Below are positions 1 to 5,798 of a DNA stretch of 6,405 nt, piece after piece. A program made the position numbers and the translations under genes. This DNA is from a bacterium. GTDB lineage: Bacteria > Bacteroidota > Ignavibacteria > Kapaibacteriales > UBA961. Where the stretch lies: assembly GCA_022844575.1 (NCBI GenBank), contig JALHLL010000202.1, positions 1 through 6,405 on the forward strand, read 5' to 3'. Position 1 is the stretch's first letter, and each line of letters opens with the position of its first letter. Below the pieces are notes generated by a model. That model did no database searches. It saw nothing but the letters and a program-made list of their open reading frames with translations, and was not told the DNA's origin.

Positions 1-236
1 CAGTATTGTGGATGTATGGCTTAGGTATAGGGACACAGATTCGTTTGGTTGATTTTGTGGAATTACCTTCCGAGCATTCCGCATTGTTTTTCGATATACG
101 CTTTCGGTATCTGTTCGGCAGTGAACAAACGCTTCAGAAAGCAAGCATCAACGAAAACAATGAAGCCAAATTCACGTCTTTCACTGCAGTTACTGACATG
201 TTGACCACCCATATCGGAGTTACGTGGATGTTCTAA
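1..236 (+). CDS. Outer-membrane beta-barrel protein, C-terminal fragment (5' end outside window)
   Basis: The reading frame is open from the left edge to a TAA at 234-236, so this is the last 77 or so residues of a longer protein. A TTG and an ATG near the edge are internal codons, not convincing starts. The visible part has alternating polar and hydrophobic residues with aromatic girdles (for example FFDIRFRYLFG), a charged polar stretch that could be a loop, and a final strand ending THIGVTWMF. A C-terminal Phe after an amphipathic strand is the classic signature of outer-membrane beta-barrels recognised by the BAM complex. The exact family (porin-like, OmpA-like or PorT-like) cannot be decided from the fragment. 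The next gene starts 82 nt downstream on the same strand, with no obvious terminator between. Seen: frame and strand pattern. Inferred: outer-membrane location. Confidence 0.6.
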   Translation, partial: VLWMYGLGIGTQIRLVDFVELPSEHSALFFDIRFRYLFGSEQTLQKASINENNEAKFTSFTAVTDMLTTHIGVTWMF

Positions 237-306
237 TGAACATTAAACTTTTTCAAGTATTCGGTATCTAATATTAACGATGTATATCAATAATTTTTCA
301 CATCAC

Positions 307-310
307 GGAG
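307..310 (+). promoter_or_regulatory. Shine-Dalgarno GGAG deciding the lipoprotein start
   Basis: GGAG lies 8 nt upstream of the ATG at 319. The earlier in-frame ATG at 280 has no such site and would put 13 polar residues in front of the signal peptide. The site therefore supports 319 as the true start. Confidence 0.65.
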
Positions 311-318
311 AATTTACC

Positions 319-735
319 ATGAAACACCACATGGCTTTACTTTTACTTACCCTTGTATGCGTAAGCGCATTATTCTCGTGTACTCCCGCCAGTGTGCATA
401 GAGAAAATCTCGGCTCAACATCCGAAAGGGAGTTAACCGCCGGTAATGTAAAAAGATATGTTAAAAAAGGTATTTCGGGTGCGGAGGTAGCAGAAGCACT
501 CGGTTCACCGAACATAACAACGAAAGATGAAAACGGAAAAGAAACATGGGTATATGATAAAATAGCAACGGAAGTATCATACGATGAAAGTTCTTTCGGT
601 TGGTTTATTATACTTGCAGGCGGAACTCAACGTTCCGGAGCAGCATCGCAAACACAAAGAACTTTAACGGTTGTTGTTAAATTTGATGCAAATGACAAAG
701 TGGAAACGTTCTCTTATCATCAAAGCAAATTTTAA
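319..735 (+). CDS. Lipoprotein with BamE/SmpA-like domain
   Basis: A 138-residue predicted lipoprotein. From the ATG at 319 it opens with MKHHM, a hydrophobic core of about 13 residues and a lipobox ending LFSC, so Cys21 would be lipidated after signal peptidase II cleavage. Starting at 319 rather than 280 gives a normal signal peptide and uses the GGAG at 307-310. The mature part (about residues 40-138) has the BamE/SmpA/OmlA pattern: a helix with KKGISGAEVAEALGSP, then ETWVYD, a flexible Gly/Ser/Gln stretch, and final strands LTVVVKFD and VETFSYH. BamE-like domains are small protein-interaction modules at the outer membrane. True BamE is shorter between the strands, so I read this as a relative and not the BAM subunit itself. 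The next lipoprotein follows after 18 nt, which indicates co-transcription. Function is unknown; the family resemblance is from memory. Confidence 0.8.
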   Translation: MKHHMALLLLTLVCVSALFSCTPASVHRENLGSTSERELTAGNVKRYVKKGISGAEVAEALGSPNITTKDENGKETWVYDKIATEVSYDESSFGWFIILAGGTQRSGAASQTQRTLTVVVKFDANDKVETFSYHQSKF

Positions 736-753
736 TAAAAGAAAGGCAGTCGC

Positions 754-1347
754 ATGAAAACATTTCTGTTTTCGGTTTTTGCACTGACATTTTTGATTTC
801 CGGCTGCGTTGTTATTGAAAAACAGAGAACAACACCTCCGCAACCGCAACAAACTCAATTGCAAAAGCGGCAATATCAGCAACGTGAATTCGATTCCGCA
901 GATGTGAAACAAGTAATGAAAGCCGTATTAAGCGTTTTGCAGGATGACGGTTTTATCGTAAAAAATGCCGTAGTGGATCTCGGATTTCTTTCTGCGATTA
1001 AGGAAACACAGATAAGCGGTGGTTCTTCTTCAAGTTCACGCCCTTCATCAGCTTCTTCGGATGATTTCTGGGAGTCAATTTTCAGAGCGATGGGAAGAGG
1101 CAACTCCAGAAGTACCAGTCGTACAAATACCGAACCGGTGAGGTATGAGAAATTTAAGAATGTCGAAGCAACTATTTATGTAGAAGAATTCGGGAAGAAA
1201 ATACGAATACGCGCAAGTTTTACCGGAAAAGTCTTAGATGATCGAGGAGATCCTTTACAAGTTTATGAAGTGGATGATATGAAATTCTATCAGGAATTCT
1301 TCCTAAAAATAGATAAAGGTCTCTTTATACAAAGACAGAAGTTATAA
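754..1347 (+). CDS. Lipoprotein of unknown function with Ser/Arg-rich insert
   Basis: A 197-residue predicted lipoprotein. The signal peptide MKTFLFSVFALTFLISGC carries a canonical lipobox (ISGC, Cys18). GAAAGG at 741-746 sits 7 nt before the ATG. A Gln/Pro-rich linker (residues 27-43) follows the lipidated Cys. Next comes a conserved-looking module with VMKAVLSVLQDDGF and LGFLSAIKET (about 51-85), an extremely Ser-rich, basic, low-complexity insert (about 88-126), and a C-terminal alpha/beta part with IYVEEFGKKIRIRASF and FYQEFFLKIDKGLFIQ (about 139-193). I recognise the LQDxGF...G.(I/L)SAxK and YQEFF..I.KGLF pattern as a widespread uncharacterised lipoprotein type but cannot name the family. 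It is the second gene of a pair with the BamE-like lipoprotein, and an intrinsic terminator follows 12 nt after its stop. Envelope location is well supported; molecular role is unknown. Confidence 0.78.
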   Translation: MKTFLFSVFALTFLISGCVVIEKQRTTPPQPQQTQLQKRQYQQREFDSADVKQVMKAVLSVLQDDGFIVKNAVVDLGFLSAIKETQISGGSSSSSRPSSASSDDFWESIFRAMGRGNSRSTSRTNTEPVRYEKFKNVEATIYVEEFGKKIRIRASFTGKVLDDRGDPLQVYEVDDMKFYQEFFLKIDKGLFIQRQKL

Positions 1348-1359
1348 TAAGATACTAGT

Positions 1360-1398
1360 AAAACCCGATTCTGATAAAGTGTCGGGTTTTATTTTTTA
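1360..1398 (+). terminator. Intrinsic terminator of the lipoprotein pair
   Basis: Arms at 1360-1368 (AAAACCCGA) and 1382-1390 (TCGGGTTTT) form nine uninterrupted pairs around a 13-nt loop. They are followed by ATTTTTT at 1391-1397, a U-rich tail on the plus strand. The right arm includes the stop codon of the converging transporter gene (1389-1391). The minus strand has no extra U tract beyond the stem, so activity is mainly for the plus strand, although the stem's own terminal U run could give weak bidirectional action. Confidence 0.8.
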
Positions 1399-2312
1399 GC
1401 TGTAAAGAATTTTATAATGTACTCCCCTATTTCACCTGCAAGCACACCTGAAAGAACAAAAAATCCACCTAATAATTCCCGCATTCCGAACTCTTCTTTT
1501 ATGATAATAAAAGCAAGCATACTTGCAATTATCGGCTCTAAAGAAAAAATAAGCGCCGCCCTTACAGGTGATGAATCCCTTTGCCAACGAGTTTGAATAT
1601 AAGTAGCTATAACCGATCCCAGAATTGCCGTATAACTTATTGCAATAAGTACATCTTGTGCAGAAACCGATTTCTGGATCAGTTGACTGATACCCGCCCC
1701 TATACGATACTCAAACAATGTATAGGCAATGTAGGAAATTATACATGTAAAAATAAACTGCAATAAAGTTAGCCGAGCCGATGCTTCTATAATATCGTTC
1801 CTATCACGTGTAAATACATCTGTAAAAGTAATATAAATACCCCATAACACGGCACAAAGTATCGTAGCAATATCGCCATAATTCATGGATGAAAAATCAG
1901 GGTCGGTAAATATCCATAATCCTATCGTTACAATACAAACACCAATTTTTTGCATCAGAGAAACGGGTCTTCTCTCTACAAGATAATAAACAATCGGAGT
2001 AAAAATTACCATCGAACCTGTTATAAAAGAACTTTTTGCAATTGTGGTGTATTGCAAACCCCATGTTTGTAATAAAAACCCAATGCCGAAAATAGCACCG
2101 AGTACAGCTCCTTGCATATAATCCTTAACGGATGCTTTTACAAGATATTTTCCCCAAATAAATGTGCCGATAATACTTGCAATCAAAAAACGTAAAGCCG
2201 TAAAAAAGAAAGGTGGTATATCATCTAAAGCATTTTTTATGATAATAAAGGTGGCAGCCCATACCATTGCTATCGTTAGCAATAAAATATCGGCTCGAGT
2301 TGATTTCTGCAT
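1389..2312 (-). CDS. EamA/DMT-family transporter (ten membrane helices)
   Basis: A 307-residue integral inner-membrane protein of the drug/metabolite transporter superfamily. Two tandem EamA halves are visible. The first has MVWAATFIIIKNAL and FFFTALRFLIAS near the start and ends around residue 137. The second begins with ILCAVLWGIYITFTDVFTRD (about 151-170) and contains YTAILGSVIATYIQTRWQR and AALIFSLEPIIASMLAFIIIKEE, the typical last-helices signature. About ten hydrophobic segments can be counted (roughly 8-26, 34-55, 67-86, 93-112, 121-137, 148-165, 181-203, 219-241, 251-273, 280-301), which is the family norm. Members export amino acids or other small metabolites; substrate cannot be read from sequence. 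It starts 18 nt after the CoA-transferase stop, with a weak GAAAG ahead of the ATG, so it is probably translated from the same mRNA. Its stop codon lies inside the opposing terminator. Confidence 0.9.
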   Translation of the reverse strand: MQKSTRADILLLTIAMVWAATFIIIKNALDDIPPFFFTALRFLIASIIGTFIWGKYLVKASVKDYMQGAVLGAIFGIGFLLQTWGLQYTTIAKSSFITGSMVIFTPIVYYLVERRPVSLMQKIGVCIVTIGLWIFTDPDFSSMNYGDIATILCAVLWGIYITFTDVFTRDRNDIIEASARLTLLQFIFTCIISYIAYTLFEYRIGAGISQLIQKSVSAQDVLIAISYTAILGSVIATYIQTRWQRDSSPVRAALIFSLEPIIASMLAFIIIKEEFGMRELLGGFFVLSGVLAGEIGEYIIKFFTAKK

Positions 2313-2330
2313 CTTATTCTTTCAATATAT

Positions 2331-3611
2331 TTAACCGATATTCCAACCATAATATTCATGTGTCATTTTTGCCAATTCTTCACGATGATCGGGATGGGCT
2401 ATGGCAATAAGTCGTTCCGCTCTTTCTCGCAGTGATTTACCATACAAATAGGCAATACCGTATTCCGTTACTATATAATGGACATGAGAACGCGTAGTTA
2501 CAACCCCTGCGCCGGTTTTTAACACAGGTACTATTCGTGAAATTCCTTTCGATGTTACCGACGGTAATGCAATAATAGGTTTTCCGCCATCCGATAACGA
2601 AGCACCCCTAATAAAGTCCATTTGCCCGCCGACACCGGAATATACTTTACACCCTATCGAATCCGCGCATACTTGTCCTGTTATATCCACCTCTATTGCC
2701 GAATTGATTGCCGTAACCTTCGGATTCTGGCGAATAACGCTTGTATCGTTTACATAACTTATGTCAAGCATTGCCACTTGGGGATTATCATTAACGAAAT
2801 CATACAATCTTTTCGAGCCGAAAATAAAACCGGAAACAATCTTACCTTTATATTTTTTCTTGTGCTCACCGGTAATAACGCCTTTATCCACCAAATCTAT
2901 CACTCTATCGGAAAACATTTCAGTGTGGATTCCCAAACCTCGATGGTTGGTAAGTGAAGCTAAAACAGCATCGGGGATAGCCCCTATTCCCATTTGTAAA
3001 GTAGCACCGTCTTCCACTAAAGAAGCAACATATTCCCCTACTTTCTTCTCCGCATCCGATAATTCAGCTGCTTTTAGTTCCGGCAAGGGTTCATGATGTT
3101 CCACCATCATATCAATATCATTCACATGAATAAAACTATCGCCATGGGTTCGCGGTATAAATGAATTAACCTGTGCAATAACCACTCTTGCTGTTTCGAC
3201 AGCCGCTTTTGTTACATCTACGGAAGTACCTAAAGAACAAAAACCATTTTTATCTGGTGGTGATACGCTAATAAGGGCAATATCAAGCGGAAGGATTTTT
3301 TTACGAAACAATGCCGGTATTTCGCTTAAAAAAACAGGTGTAAAATCGGCTCTGCCGCTTTGTACTGCATTGCGAACATTAGCACCTACAAACAGTGCAT
3401 TGATACGGAAAGAATGCTCCATTTCGGGAGTCGCATAAGGTGCTTCCCCCTCAGTATGCAAATGTATTACCTCAACATCCGATAATGTGGATGACCTCTG
3501 TACCATCGCTTTGATGAGTGTTTGGGGAGCTGCCGCAACACTATGAATAAATACCCTACTGTCTGATCGTATAACATCAACCGCCTGTTCAGCCGAATGA
3601 TAAACCGCCAT
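2331..3611 (-). CDS. CoA-transferase, 4-hydroxybutyrate/acetyl-CoA hydrolase family
   Basis: A 426-residue cytoplasmic enzyme of the acetyl-CoA hydrolase/transferase family (class I CoA-transferases), complete against a usual 430-440. The N-terminal half carries ISVSPPDKNGFCSLG (about 115-128). The middle has GIGAIPDAVL (208-217) and LGIHTEMFSD (226-235). Glu231 in HTEMFSD aligns by motif with the catalytic glutamate that forms the glutamyl-CoA thioester in Clostridium 4-hydroxybutyrate CoA-transferase. The C-terminal half has SGVGGQMDFIRGA (325-337), which helps bind CoA, and EYGIAYLYGKSLRERA. It likely moves CoA between acetyl-CoA and a short carboxylate such as 4-hydroxybutyrate, butyrate or acetate; the exact substrate is not readable. 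A good SD (GGAAGGA, complement of 3621-3627) precedes the ATG by about 9 nt. It leads an operon with the EamA transporter. Alternatives are succinyl-CoA:acetate transferase or acyl-CoA hydrolase. Confidence 0.9.
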   Translation of the reverse strand: MAVYHSAEQAVDVIRSDSRVFIHSVAAAPQTLIKAMVQRSSTLSDVEVIHLHTEGEAPYATPEMEHSFRINALFVGANVRNAVQSGRADFTPVFLSEIPALFRKKILPLDIALISVSPPDKNGFCSLGTSVDVTKAAVETARVVIAQVNSFIPRTHGDSFIHVNDIDMMVEHHEPLPELKAAELSDAEKKVGEYVASLVEDGATLQMGIGAIPDAVLASLTNHRGLGIHTEMFSDRVIDLVDKGVITGEHKKKYKGKIVSGFIFGSKRLYDFVNDNPQVAMLDISYVNDTSVIRQNPKVTAINSAIEVDITGQVCADSIGCKVYSGVGGQMDFIRGASLSDGGKPIIALPSVTSKGISRIVPVLKTGAGVVTTRSHVHYIVTEYGIAYLYGKSLRERAERLIAIAHPDHREELAKMTHEYYGWNIG

Positions 3612-3723
3612 TTGTAAGATTCCTTCCTTTTGTTTACCTATTTTTGTTATCAGAATACTTAATTTTTAGTGCTAAACTAACTCTTTTCCTTTATGTTGTC
3701 GGTGTTATAATTAGGAGTTAATA
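3612..3723. promoter_or_regulatory. Divergent intergenic region (CoA-transferase operon / HAD gene)
   Basis: These 112 bp separate two genes that point away from each other, so promoters for both must lie here or inside the neighbouring genes. SD sites are clear at both ends: AGGAG at 3713-3717 for the plus-strand gene and GGAAGGA (complement of 3621-3627) for the minus-strand gene. A short inverted repeat TTTAG-TG-CTAAA sits at 3665-3676, near the middle. I could not assign convincing -35/-10 pairs by eye, and the promoter consensus of this lineage may differ from the E. coli one. Confidence 0.45.
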
Positions 3724-4404
3724 ATGATAAGGGCTGTAATTTTTGATCTGGATAATACTCTTGTTGATTTTGTGGCAATGAAAAGACACGCCATTGATGC
3801 AGCCATAGGTGCGATGATGGATGCCGGTATCAATCTTAGTCATATACAAATAAAATCACGCATTGACAAGATTTACGAAGAACTTGGTTGGGAGTATCAA
3901 CAGGTATTCGATAAACTGTTAAAGGAATCCTTAGGATATGTTGACCACCGAATGCTTTCGGCAGGAATAATTGCATACAGAAGAGCAAGAGAAGCGGCTT
4001 TGAAGCCATTCCCTCACGTTACTGCCACCCTTATGCACTTGGTGAAGAAAGGTGTTAAACTTGCAGTGCTTTCCGATGCTCCGGCACGTGAGGCATGGCT
4101 GCGGCTTTGTTATATTAACTTCCATCATATTTTTGATGTCGTTGTAACATTCGATGATACAGGTGAAAGGAAACCAAGTCCGAAACCGTTTCTTTTGGCA
4201 TTAGAAAAATTACAAGTTGACCCTCACGAAGCAATTATGATTGGTGATTGGGCGGAACGCGATATGGTCGGTGCAAAAAATGTAGGCATGATAACTGCAT
4301 TTGCGCGATACGGGGATGCCTTCGGCGCAGGTGATGTGAATGCCGACTACGATTTAACGGATATAAAACAAATTATCAATATAGTAGAAGTACATAACAA
4401 TTAA
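3724..4404 (+). CDS. HAD superfamily hydrolase, subfamily IA
   Basis: A 226-residue complete HAD-IA phosphatase-type protein. Motif I is VIFDLDNTLVDF, with nucleophile Asp8 and general acid Asp10. Motif II is the Ser in LAVLSDAP (Ser117). Motif III is Lys150 in GERKPSP. Motif IV is MIGDWAERDMVGAKNVGM, with Asp175 and Asp180 as magnesium ligands. A helical C1-type cap occupies about residues 15-95 (rich in KRHAIDAA, IDKIYEELGWEYQQVFDKLL, AYRRAREAA). The overall wording (VDF..MKR, AWLRL, VVTFDDTGERKPSP, GDWAERD, FARYG) resembles a HAD-IA group I associate from memory with archaeal and thermophile proteins (TIGR02253-like). Likely activity is hydrolysis of a small phosphomonoester; the substrate is unknown. 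AGGAG at 3713-3717 lies 6 nt before the ATG. Peptide deformylase follows 53 nt later on the same strand and may be co-transcribed, since no good terminator separates them. Confidence 0.9.
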   Translation: MIRAVIFDLDNTLVDFVAMKRHAIDAAIGAMMDAGINLSHIQIKSRIDKIYEELGWEYQQVFDKLLKESLGYVDHRMLSAGIIAYRRAREAALKPFPHVTATLMHLVKKGVKLAVLSDAPAREAWLRLCYINFHHIFDVVVTFDDTGERKPSPKPFLLALEKLQVDPHEAIMIGDWAERDMVGAKNVGMITAFARYGDAFGAGDVNADYDLTDIKQIINIVEVHNN

Positions 4405-4457
4405 ATCAAAACTTGATTATATATTAACGCTATTTTTCAACCTAAATATTAAATGCA

Positions 4458-5015
4458 ATGTCAGTGAGACCTGTTTATTTATATAACCATTCCTTATTAA
4501 GGCAAAAAACCAATCAAATAGATACGATGACAGATGAGATTAAGCAATTTATTGCCGATATGTTCGAGACAATGAATAATGCGAGTGGAATCGGATTAGC
4601 CGCAAATCAGGTGGGTGATAATCGTTCAATCATTGTAGTGGATGTTTCCGATACGGAAGAAGATGAAGTAGTATTTCCCCCGACCGTATTCATCAATCCT
4701 ATTATCGAAAAGTATTCGGACGATATTATTGATTATGAAGAAGGATGTTTGAGCGTACCCAAATTACGGGATAAAGTGTTCAGACCGGATGCAGTGAGAG
4801 TTAAATATTTAGATAAAGACATGAATGAGCAGATAATTGATGCGGAAGGATTACTTGCGCGTGTCCTCCAGCATGAAATAGATCATTTGAACGGAATTTA
4901 TTTCTTCGACAGATTATCGGCTGTTCGTAAAACGTTGGCACAAGGTAAACTACGGAAAATAATGCGCGGGGATATAATACCCGATTATGAGTATCTGTTG
5001 AGTGATATTCAGTAA
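4458..5015 (+). CDS. def: Peptide deformylase
   Basis: A 185-residue cytoplasmic metalloenzyme that removes the formyl group from the N-terminal methionine of new proteins. All three family motifs are intact: GIGLAANQVG (44-53), EGCLSVP (95-101) and QHEIDHLNG (138-146). Cys97, His139 and His143 bind the catalytic metal (usually iron) and Glu140 is the catalytic acid/base; Gln51 is the other active-site residue. The N-terminus (PVYLYNHSLLRQK) matches the usual start of the family (P...yg.p.Lr). The length fits ordinary bacterial enzymes, and the tail (LRKIMRGDI onward) is slightly extended, as is common in the Bacteroidota style. The ATG at 4458 has no recognisable SD; the leader is A/T only for about 15 nt. 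An intrinsic terminator follows the stop. In many bacteria def sits next to fmt, but no fmt is in this window. Confidence 0.97.
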   Translation: MSVRPVYLYNHSLLRQKTNQIDTMTDEIKQFIADMFETMNNASGIGLAANQVGDNRSIIVVDVSDTEEDEVVFPPTVFINPIIEKYSDDIIDYEEGCLSVPKLRDKVFRPDAVRVKYLDKDMNEQIIDAEGLLARVLQHEIDHLNGIYFFDRLSAVRKTLAQGKLRKIMRGDIIPDYEYLLSDIQ

Positions 5016-5039
5016 AAGAACAAATTATTCATTACAGAA

Positions 5040-5084
5040 TCCACCCCTTTGATCGCTTTCATGATTTGAGGGGTGTATTATTTT
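5040..5084 (+). terminator. Intrinsic terminator after peptide deformylase
   Basis: Arms 5042-5048 (CACCCCT) and 5069-5075 (AGGGGTG) pair perfectly. A G-T pair follows, and a short inner helix (5052-5054 with 5063-5065) may extend the stem. The tail TATTATTTT at 5076-5084 is U-rich on the plus strand. Reading the minus strand, the sequence beyond the stem is not U-rich, so this serves the deformylase transcript. Confidence 0.75.
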
Positions 5085-5169
5085 AATACAAAATGAATAA
5101 GTCACTTACGGATGACCTGACTATTATAATGATGAGTCTTTCTTTTTTCTCTATTTCGTAGATATAAGT

Positions 5170-5204
5170 AAAAAAAAATCCCCGTTACGATATCTTAACG
5201 AGGA
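5170..5204 (-). terminator. Strong intrinsic terminator of the sigma-factor operon
   Basis: On the minus strand the hairpin arms are the complements of 5196-5204 and 5179-5187, giving eight pairs with one C-A mismatch around an 8-nt loop. It is followed at once by nine uridines (complement of the A run 5170-5178). It lies about 30 nt beyond the stop of the membrane protein at 5235, as expected for the end of a minus-strand operon. Confidence 0.85.
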
Positions 5205-5234
5205 TGATTGCGTGGGTGGTGTTAAAAGGTGAAT

Positions 5235-5750
5235 TTAATCTTCCTCATGCTCCCCTGTGGATTGTGTTTTGAAGCCGGGCACCGGCGAGGCACTATCATT
5301 TTTCCTCTGAAATGTTTGACTATTTTTTCTTTGTTCTTTTATATTTTTTTTCTCAATACTATTGTTCATTGTTTTATGTTCAACCGAAGTATTGTTCGGT
5401 GTTTGATTTACCGGAGCTTCTTGTATAAGTATAGGTTTCGGAGTAGAGTTCGTATCTGTTGAATTATTATTACCAAAGTACCAAATACCCGCTGCAACGA
5501 TACAAGTCAAAGCCGCACCGCTTGCAAGTGCATAGCCCCATTTTCCTTGAGTTTGTGTCTGTTTACCCTCTGATAATGCACCGATTTGCATCATTACATT
5601 ATCTTCAAACGATGGCGGTGCAGATACAACAGGTAATTGAGATAAAAAAGTTCTTACAACTACCCCTTTTTCAAAGTCATTGGGAATAGGCACCTTTTGC
5701 GCCTTTAATTCCTTTGCGCCTTTATTTTCGGATTCGTTAAGATTATTCAT
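5235..5750 (-). CDS. Single-pass membrane protein, putative anti-sigma factor
   Basis: A 171-residue protein encoded directly downstream of the ECF sigma gene, 48 nt after its stop and on the same strand. It has a hydrophilic N-terminal part of about 70 residues, one transmembrane helix (about 71-92, GYALASGAALTCIVAAGIWYF) and a low-complexity Asn/Thr/Lys-rich tail of about 78 residues ending GEHEED. The stretch FLSQLPVVSAPPSFEDNVMMQI (35-56) just before the helix resembles the L..LP....PP.FE..V..I segment common ahead of the membrane span in anti-sigma factors. The zinc-binding HxxxCxxC signature of ZAS anti-sigma factors is absent; the only Cys (83) is inside the helix. With an N-in topology the short front part would hold the sigma factor and the tail would face the periplasm. 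I infer the role from position and architecture; no conserved domain is recognisable with certainty. The ATG has no clear SD. Confidence 0.65.
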   Translation of the reverse strand: MNNLNESENKGAKELKAQKVPIPNDFEKGVVVRTFLSQLPVVSAPPSFEDNVMMQIGALSEGKQTQTQGKWGYALASGAALTCIVAAGIWYFGNNNSTDTNSTPKPILIQEAPVNQTPNNTSVEHKTMNNSIEKKNIKEQRKNSQTFQRKNDSASPVPGFKTQSTGEHEED

Positions 5751-5798
5751 TATTCTATCTATTATTATATTTTAAATCATTGTTAAGAAAAATTAGCA

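Noticed and set aside
280..318. Earlier ATG at 280 as start of the first lipoprotein
   Set aside because: It adds 13 polar residues before the signal peptide and has no Shine-Dalgarno, while the ATG at 319 has GGAG at the right distance and gives a standard lipoprotein signal.
2622..3096. Two overlapping 111-codon plus-strand frames inside the CoA-transferase gene
   Set aside because: They are antisense to a clearly conserved enzyme, have no ribosome site, and their products look unlike folded proteins.
3706..3711. Perfect TATAAT box just before the HAD gene
   Set aside because: Transcription would begin about 3718, after the AGGAG at 3713-3717, so the mRNA would lack its ribosome site. No -35 like sequence is seen 17 bp upstream.
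4404..4418. Small inverted repeat AATCAA-AAC-TTGATT after the HAD stop as a terminator
   Set aside because: Only six mostly A-T pairs with a 3-nt loop and no U tract. It is too weak to call.
5093..5161. 22-codon open frame between the two terminators
   Set aside because: No Shine-Dalgarno, no recognisable composition, and it sits downstream of a terminator. A frame of this length is expected by chance.
5764..5769. TATAAT on the minus strand between sigma and membrane protein genes
   Set aside because: The region is almost pure A/T, so a match is expected by chance. The nearest TTAACA is only 11 bp away, too close for a -35.
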